Positions 58,969 to 64,000 of a DNA stretch of 64,000 nucleotides are shown one piece after another. How positions within the stretch are numbered: position 1 is the first letter of the stretch; every line of letters starts with the position of its first letter. The stretch is from BOG-908 sp964244615. Its GTDB lineage: Bacteria; Pseudomonadota; Alphaproteobacteria; Acetobacterales; Acetobacteraceae. The DNA is taken from positions 1-64,000 of the forward strand of contig CAXTJP010000001.1 in assembly GCA_964244615.1 (NCBI GenBank), in the 5' to 3' direction. The notes below the pieces were generated by a model. It was given only the letters and a program-made list of their open reading frames with translations, was not told the origin of the DNA and ran no database searches. The translations under genes and the position numbers were made by a program.

Positions 58969-60558
58969 CTAACGGTCGATAGTCAGGTCGCTGGTCGGGC
59001 GGGCGCAGCACAGCAGCGCGAAGCCCTCGTCGATCTCGCTTTGCAGGATGCCGCCGTCATGGCGCATCTCGACCGTGCCGGACAGGATGCGGCTCTTGCA
59101 AGTGCCGCAGACGCCCTTGCCGCAGGCGTAGGGCAGCCGCACGCCGGCGGCGCGGGCGGCCTCCAGCACGGTCGTGTCGCTGGGGCAGGTCACGTCGCGA
59201 TCGCGGCGGGCGAAGCGAATGGCGAACACACCCGAGGCGATCCGGTCGTGAACCGGCGCGGCAGGCGCGTCACGCCGCGGCGCCGGCCCGGCGGGCGCTG
59301 CGGGTTCGCGGCGAAGCTGCAGCCCGGCACTCATGCGTTCCCCGTACCACCGGCAGAAATCGTCCACCAACCCCTCGGTGTACGGCGAGTAGGGGCCGGG
59401 CTCGTAGGCCGGGCTCACGACCCCTTGCTGGGTGATCTCCACCAGGTGGGCGTCCTGTCGGTTGGTCGCCTGCCAGACGGCCACCAGGTTGTCCGGGTCG
59501 TAATCCACGCCCTCCACCGCGTCCCTGTGCACCAGCCAGGTGGTGCGCAGCAGCGTGCGGCCGGGCTCCAGCGGCAGGACGCAGAAAGTGACCGCGTGGT
59601 CGGCCATCACGTGGTGCCAGGAGTTCGGCTGGGTCCAGAAGGTGAGCCCGCCCAGCCGCGTGTCCTTGAGGCCGCCCAGCAGCACCCGGCAGGCGCTCCT
59701 GGTGTCGCTCGTCTGGCTCTCCCCTGTCTGGTCCAGCGGCAGGCGCTCGGTCCGGTAACCGGTCGGGCGTCCGGTCAGCCGCTCGATCCGGCGCGACGGC
59801 AGGCCGGAGGCCTCCCACCGCCCATGCATCTCCTGCACCAGCGTGTCGTAGCGCGCGGCCTGGTCCCGTTCGGCCTGGTTCAGCGACGAGGGCGCGAAGC
59901 CGAAGCCGTAGGCGAAGAGCGGGACGGTCAGCTCCGGGTGGTTCGCCGCGCAGTGGTAGCACTCGCGGTTGTTCTCCATCGTGAGCTTCCAGTTGCCGCG
60001 CTCCACCAGATCCACCTGCCGCGCCACCTTCGCGTGACGCAGCCCGTGCGGCAGCAGGTACGGTTCCATCTCCGCCGCCATCGCCTCGATGTCGTCGGGC
60101 GGGTCCGCCGCCAGGCACACGAACAGCAGGCCGGCGACGGCGCGCAGCGCCACCGGGCGCAGCCCGCGGCAGGACGGATCGAAACCGTCGCCCATGTGGT
60201 CGGCGAACAGCAGCGCGCCGTCCAGGCCGTAGGTCCAGCTGTGGTAGCGGCACACCAGGTTGCCCACCCGGCCGGCGCCGTCCGCCACGAGCTGCGCGCC
60301 GCGATGGCGGCAGACGTTGTGGAAGGCGCGCACCTCGCCCGAGCGGTCCCGCAGGATCAGGATCGGCGCGCGGCCGATGCGGATCGCCATCAAATCGCCC
60401 GGCTCCGGCACGTCGGGTTCCTGCCCGACGAAGATCCAGTGGCGGCCGAAGATCAGATCCATGTCGGCCTGGAACACCGCGGCGTCGGTGTAGAACGCGG
60501 CGTCGAGGCTGTGGCCGGGCCGCCGGTCGGCCAGCAGGCGCGGGAGATGGTCGGACAC
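58969..60558 (-). CDS. Rieske oxygenase fused to a C-terminal [2Fe-2S] ferredoxin (GbcA-like)
   Basis: A 529-residue protein. The N-terminal Rieske domain has CRHRG and CRYHSW (C83, H85, C103, H106). The catalytic domain follows with ENNRECYHCAANHPEL, carrying the conserved D/E-x-H-x4-H-like iron site. This matches glycine betaine and stachydrine demethylases (GbcA/Stc2). After about residue 435 an extra plant-type ferredoxin domain follows with CGKGVCGTCKSRIL and a final C in LLCCARP. Normally that domain is part of a separate reductase. GTG at 60558 is chosen; ATG at 60588 would add ten residues. Confidence 0.88.
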   Translation of the reverse strand: MSDHLPRLLADRRPGHSLDAAFYTDAAVFQADMDLIFGRHWIFVGQEPDVPEPGDLMAIRIGRAPILILRDRSGEVRAFHNVCRHRGAQLVADGAGRVGNLVCRYHSWTYGLDGALLFADHMGDGFDPSCRGLRPVALRAVAGLLFVCLAADPPDDIEAMAAEMEPYLLPHGLRHAKVARQVDLVERGNWKLTMENNRECYHCAANHPELTVPLFAYGFGFAPSSLNQAERDQAARYDTLVQEMHGRWEASGLPSRRIERLTGRPTGYRTERLPLDQTGESQTSDTRSACRVLLGGLKDTRLGGLTFWTQPNSWHHVMADHAVTFCVLPLEPGRTLLRTTWLVHRDAVEGVDYDPDNLVAVWQATNRQDAHLVEITQQGVVSPAYEPGPYSPYTEGLVDDFCRWYGERMSAGLQLRREPAAPAGPAPRRDAPAAPVHDRIASGVFAIRFARRDRDVTCPSDTTVLEAARAAGVRLPYACGKGVCGTCKSRILSGTVEMRHDGGILQSEIDEGFALLCCARPTSDLTIDR

Positions 60559-60746
60559 GGAGGCACCTTGGTGTTTGCGGCGCATCATTGCCCGATGGCG
60601 GGCGTGCCGGCCAACGGAAACCGGCAGGTTCGGGTCGTTTTACGCCAACTTCGTGCTGCGTCGCGAAAACGGCCTCCCACGCCGCTTCAGGGTGGTGTTA
60701 CGCTCCCCAGACGTCAACGAAGGGGCACGACCTGACCACGGCACCG

Positions 60747-61835
60747 ATGATCGCGATCGAGGGCGTGAGCTGCGTGTTCGGCGCGCGCGAGCGAGAGGCG
60801 CTGGCCATGATGCGCGCCGGCGAGAGCCGCGCCGCCATCCTGGAGCGCACCGGCGCGGTGGTGGCCCTTCGCGACGTGGCGCTGCGCGTGGACGAGGGCG
60901 AGCTTCTGGTCGTCATGGGCCTGTCCGGCAGCGGCAAGAGCACGCTGCTGCGCTGCCTGAACCGCCTGGTCACGCCGGCCTGCGGCAGCATACGCGTCGC
61001 CGGCCAGGATGTGATGGCGATGGGCGATCGCCAGCTCCGCGCGTTCCGGCGGCGCAGCTTCGGCATGGTGTTCCAGCATTTCGCCCTGCTGCCGCACCGC
61101 ACCGTGCTGCAGAACGTGGAGTTCGGCCTGGAGGTCCAGGGGGTGGGCCGCGCCGCCCGCCGCCGCTCGGCCGAGCAGGCCCTGGCGCTGGTGGGCCTGG
61201 CCGGCTGGGAGGGCAAGTGGCCGAGCCAGCTCTCCGGCGGCATGAAGCAGCGCGCGGGCCTGGCCAGGGCGCTGGCCGCCGACGCCAGCGTGCTGCTGAT
61301 GGACGAGGCGTTCAGCGCGCTCGACCCGCTGATCCGGCGCGAGATGCAGACCGAGCTGGTTGCCCTGCAGAGGCGCGTGCGCAAGACGATCGTCTTCGTC
61401 AGCCACGACCTGGACGAGGCCGTGGCACTCGGCGGGCGCATCGCGCTGATGATGGACGGCGTCATCGTCCAGGACGGCACGGCGGAGGGCATCCTGACCG
61501 CGCCGAAAACCCCCTATGTCCGGCGGTTCCTCGAGCACATCGACGTGGCCGGCGTGCTTCGGGTGGGAACGCTCGCCGATCGCGCCCCGCCGCCGCCCGG
61601 GCCGCGCGCCGTGCTGCGCGCCGAGATGACGCTGCGCGAGGCGCTGCCGCTGCTGGCGGACGGACCCGACGGGCTACCGGTCCAGGATGCGGCCGGGCGT
61701 CACGTCGGCGTGCTGTCGCGCACCGCGGCACTGTCCGCCCTGGCCGGGCGGCCGAACAAGGAGGAGCCTGCGTGGCCACCGCCATCCCCCGCTTCCCGCT
61801 CGACGATCTATGCGACCGCGCCCTCGATTGGCTGA
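60747..61835 (+). CDS. proV: Glycine betaine/proline ABC transporter ATP-binding protein (ProV/OpuAA-like)
   Basis: A 362-residue nucleotide-binding subunit of a quaternary-amine importer. Walker A is GLSGSGKST (about 59-67), the signature is LSGGMKQRAGLARAL, and Walker B is VLLMDEAFSALDP. An N-terminal extension typical of ProV precedes it, and a single CBS-like region lies near the C-terminus (MTLREALPLLADGPDGLPVQ to VLSRTAALSALAG). The last ~20 residues overlap the permease gene by 64 bases and are unlike the family, perhaps a drifted stop. It is divergent from the Rieske gene. Confidence 0.92.
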   Translation: MIAIEGVSCVFGAREREALAMMRAGESRAAILERTGAVVALRDVALRVDEGELLVVMGLSGSGKSTLLRCLNRLVTPACGSIRVAGQDVMAMGDRQLRAFRRRSFGMVFQHFALLPHRTVLQNVEFGLEVQGVGRAARRRSAEQALALVGLAGWEGKWPSQLSGGMKQRAGLARALAADASVLLMDEAFSALDPLIRREMQTELVALQRRVRKTIVFVSHDLDEAVALGGRIALMMDGVIVQDGTAEGILTAPKTPYVRRFLEHIDVAGVLRVGTLADRAPPPPGPRAVLRAEMTLREALPLLADGPDGLPVQDAAGRHVGVLSRTAALSALAGRPNKEEPAWPPPSPASRSTIYATAPSIG

Positions 61836-62614
61836 CCGCGAACGGCGCCGGGACCACGCGTGTCCTGAGCCACGTCGTGTCTGCCTGGGTGGGCGGGCTG
61901 ACCGGGGCGCTGCAGGCAGTGCCGCCGCTGCTGTTCGTCGGTGTGGCGGGCCTGCTGGCCTGGCGCGCGGCGGGCTGGCGGCTGGGGTTGCTGACGCTGG
62001 CCGGGCTGCTGTTCCTGTGGAATCTCGGCCTGTGGACGCCGATGATCGCGACGCTGGTGCTGGTGACGGTCTCGACGCTCGCCGCCGTGCTGATCGGGCT
62101 GCCGCTCGGCATCGCCGCCGCGCTGAGCCGGCGCACCTGGCGCCTGGTGTCGCCCTGCCTGGACGTGATGCAGACGATGCCGAGCTTCGTCTACCTGATC
62201 CCGGCCATCCCGTTCTTCGGCCTGGGCGCGGTTTCGGCCTGTTTCGCCACCATCATCTTCGCCGCACCGCCCACGATTCGGCTGACCGCGCTGGGCATCC
62301 TGCAGGTGCCGCACGAGCTGAGCGAGGCCGCCGACGCGTTCGGGTGCACGCCCTGGCAGAAGCTGCTGAAGGTGCAGTTGCCGCAGGCGCTGCCCACCAT
62401 CATGGCGGGGATCAACCAGACGATCATGCTGGCCCTGTCGATGGTGGTGATCGCCGCGATGATCGGCGCCGGCGGGCTTGGCCGGGAGGTCTGGAGCGCC
62501 ATCCAGCGGCTGCAGGCCGGGCGCGGCTTCCAGGCGGGCATCGCCATTGCCATACTGGCGGTGATCTTGGATCGGGTGACGAATGCGCTGTCGCGACGGT
62601 TGCGGACGGCTTGA
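61772..62614 (+). CDS. proW: Glycine betaine/proline ABC transporter permease (ProW/OpuAB-like)
   Basis: A 280-residue inner-membrane permease with about seven hydrophobic helices. The family core is visible: MQTMPSFVYLIPAIPFFGLG, then FAAPPTIRLTALGI, AFGCTPWQKLLKVQLPQALP (the ATPase-coupling loop) and INQTIMLALSMVVIAAMIGAG. The GTG at 61772 follows AAGGAGGAG (61757-61765) and gives the normal N-terminus. It starts 64 bases inside the end of proV, which is unusual but clearly supported by the ribosome binding site. Confidence 0.93.
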   Translation: MATAIPRFPLDDLCDRALDWLTANGAGTTRVLSHVVSAWVGGLTGALQAVPPLLFVGVAGLLAWRAAGWRLGLLTLAGLLFLWNLGLWTPMIATLVLVTVSTLAAVLIGLPLGIAAALSRRTWRLVSPCLDVMQTMPSFVYLIPAIPFFGLGAVSACFATIIFAAPPTIRLTALGILQVPHELSEAADAFGCTPWQKLLKVQLPQALPTIMAGINQTIMLALSMVVIAAMIGAGGLGREVWSAIQRLQAGRGFQAGIAIAILAVILDRVTNALSRRLRTA

Positions 62615-62735
62615 AAAAAAGTCTTCTTCGAGAAGAAGCAGGCTTTTATCTGCGCTGTCGCGGACAGCTGAAACGTCACTGCGACGTATCGTATCCGAAC
62701 GAAGGTTTTTCGTTCTTTTCAAAACAGCCTCCTTG
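62615..62735. repeat. Dispersed repeat, copy 6 (with an inverted box)
   Basis: CTTCTTC (62623-62629) and GAAGAAG (62632-62638) form a perfect hairpin two bases apart, just after the proW stop. CTGTCGCGG near 62656 is the inverse of the conserved CCGCGACAG box, so here the box lies in the other orientation. A T-rich stretch GTTTTTCGTTCTTTTC (about 62704-62719) follows. The repeat splits proW from the binding-protein gene. Confidence 0.55.
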
Positions 62736-62755
62736 CCTTCTCGGGACACATCGCC

Positions 62756-63595
62756 ATGAACCGCAGAGACCTGCTCATCGGCGCCGCAGCCCTTGCCGCC
62801 TCGCCCGCCCGCGCCGCCGGCAAGACGCCGGTGCGGATCGCCTATGTCGAATGGTCGGACGCGATCGTTTCCAGCAACATCCTGGCCGCCGTGCTGCAGG
62901 ACATGGGGCACGAGGTCACGCTGCTTCCGGTCTCGGGTGCGGCGATGTGGCAGGCCGTGGCGTCGGGCGATGCCGACTGCATGCTGGCAGGCTGGCTGCC
63001 GACGACCCATGCCGCCTACTACGCGAAGCTGCGAGACCAGGTGGACCTGATCGGCCCCAACTTCACCGGTGCCCGGATCGGCTGGGCGACGCCGGACTAC
63101 GCGCCGCTGAACGCGATCCCCGACCTCAAGACCGAGGGCGAGCTGGTGGGCAACACCGTGATCGGGATCGACGCCGGTGCGGGGATGATGCGCGCGTCCG
63201 AACATGCGATCGAGGTGTACGGGCTCAGCAGCATCACGCTGGTCGATGGCAGCGAGGCGACCATGGTCGGTGCGCTGAAGGAGGCCATCGCCCGCAAGCA
63301 GGCCGTCGTTGTGACCATCTGGACGCCGCACTGGATGTTTGCGGCCTGCAAGCTAAAGTTCCTTGCCGATCCGAAGGGATGTTTCGGTGGGGCCGAGACG
63401 GTGAACACGGTCGCGCGCCTCGGCCTGAAGGCCGACATGCCGGACGTCCACGCCGTGCTCAGCCGCTTTCGGCTGTCCGCGGCCGACGAGCAGGCGGTGA
63501 TGATGCAGAACCAGGCGCGCGGCGCCGACCCCGCGAAAACCGCCGCCGCCTGGGTTGCGGCCAACGCCACGCTGGTCAGGTCCTGGCGTAGCTGA
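62756..63595 (+). CDS. proX: Glycine betaine-type ABC transporter substrate-binding protein (ProX/OpuAC)
   Basis: A 279-residue periplasmic binding protein with a signal sequence MNRRDLLIGAAALAASPARA. The domain begins KTPVRIAYVEWSDAIVSSNI and contains CMLAGWLPTTHAAYY and VVVTIWTPHWMFAACKLKFL, where conserved tryptophans and tyrosines build the cage for quaternary amines. It feeds the ProVW transporter. It starts 141 bases after proW across a repeat, and 16 bases before the flavin oxidase gene. Confidence 0.92.
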   Translation: MNRRDLLIGAAALAASPARAAGKTPVRIAYVEWSDAIVSSNILAAVLQDMGHEVTLLPVSGAAMWQAVASGDADCMLAGWLPTTHAAYYAKLRDQVDLIGPNFTGARIGWATPDYAPLNAIPDLKTEGELVGNTVIGIDAGAGMMRASEHAIEVYGLSSITLVDGSEATMVGALKEAIARKQAVVVTIWTPHWMFAACKLKFLADPKGCFGGAETVNTVARLGLKADMPDVHAVLSRFRLSAADEQAVMMQNQARGADPAKTAAAWVAANATLVRSWRS

Positions 63596-63611
63596 GCGGG
63601 GTGCCGGGCCG

Positions 63612-64000
63612 ATGATCTTCGACGTCATCGTGGTGGGCGGCGGCGGCATGGGCAGCGCCGCCGCGTGGCAACTGGCCAGACGCGGCCAGCGCGTGCTGGT
63701 GCTGGAACGTTACGACGTGCCGCACGCGCACGGCTCCTCGCACGGCATCAGCCGCATCATCCGCCTGCCCTATTACGAGAACCCCGCCTACGTCCCCCTG
63801 CTGCACCGGGCCTACGCGCTTTGGCGAGAGGCGGAGGCGGCGAGCGGCTGCGAGCTGCTGGTCACCACCGGGTCGGTCGATGCCAGCCCGGAATGGGATC
63901 CGCTGTTCCAGGGCGCGCTCGCCTCGGCCCGGCTGCACGGTCTGCGGCACGAGGTGCTGACCGGTGCCGAGGTCAACGCCCGTTTTCCCGGCTACCGGCT
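63612..64000 (+). CDS. Sarcosine oxidase / N-methyl amino acid oxidase, N-terminal part (runs off the window)
   Basis: About 129 residues of an FAD-dependent amine oxidase of the monomeric sarcosine oxidase/SolA type. It starts MIFDVIVVGGGGMGSAAAWQ, the FAD loop, followed by VLVLERYDVPHAHGSSHGIS and RIIRLPYYENPAYVPLL, both family hallmarks; the GSSHG segment holds the FAD. The rest lies beyond base 64000. With the demethylases and the importer it would finish betaine breakdown by turning sarcosine into glycine. The ATG at 63612 begins directly before the FAD motif. Confidence 0.88.
   Translation, partial: MIFDVIVVGGGGMGSAAAWQLARRGQRVLVLERYDVPHAHGSSHGISRIIRLPYYENPAYVPLLHRAYALWREAEAASGCELLVTTGSVDASPEWDPLFQGALASARLHGLRHEVLTGAEVNARFPGYR

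Overview
The window is dense, GC-rich, mostly ordinary proteobacterial chromosome. It suggests an alphaproteobacterium, probably Acetobacteraceae. This rests on a SufS/SufU/SufT/SufA gene order, DUF2842 and DUF1491 genes, frequent ATGA/GTGA start-stop overlaps, many GTG/TTG starts, and a family of T-rich/A-rich hairpin repeats in the gaps between genes. The taxonomic call is inference; no 16S gene is present. I saw no insertion sequence, prophage or CRISPR array.

Region 1 (1-22140) is mainly housekeeping. It holds the end of a SUF iron-sulfur operon, an RsmB-type rRNA methyltransferase with a GNAT partner, and a VapBC toxin-antitoxin pair followed by a frameshifted HEPN-domain gene. Next come guaB, apt, a tRNA-Pro, a tiny ORF with a near-perfect anti-16S ribosome binding site, a LOG-family nucleotide hydrolase, and a pyrimidine-type (ThiXYZ-like) ABC importer. 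The region ends with an M20 amidohydrolase, a bifunctional GDP-mannose enzyme, an acetoacetyl-CoA reductase and a multi-PAS HWE histidine kinase.

Region 2 (22147-56766) is a large exopolysaccharide locus. A minus-strand run (39685 down to 26578) encodes glycosyltransferases, a Wzc-like tyrosine autokinase, a Wzx-like flippase, a Wzy/ligase-like membrane protein, an acyltransferase and a secreted repeat protein. Genes in this run mostly overlap by a few bases. It diverges from a plus-strand operon across a 359-base control region that holds a good promoter, inverted repeats and a small ribbon-helix-helix-like gene. The plus operon starts with an ExoY/WcaJ-like initiating sugar-phosphate transferase. 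It then runs with overlapping starts through a flavin oxidoreductase, an O-acetylhomoserine-sulfhydrylase homologue, a MetA homologue, a carrier-protein/thioesterase didomain protein, an AMP-forming ligase and a membrane acyltransferase. This looks like a small dedicated pathway that builds an amino-acid- or acyl-derived group for the polysaccharide. It is the most interesting part of the window. An ATP-grasp enzyme, a further acyltransferase, secreted glycosidase-like proteins and a PLP decarboxylase lie around it.

Region 3 (56888-64000) is a coherent glycine-betaine/methylated-amine unit. It has a DgcA-like demethylase, a GbcA-like Rieske oxygenase fused to a ferredoxin domain, a ProVWX-type ABC importer, and the start of a monomeric sarcosine-oxidase-like gene that runs off the window. 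Together they could import betaine and strip its methyl groups stepwise to glycine.
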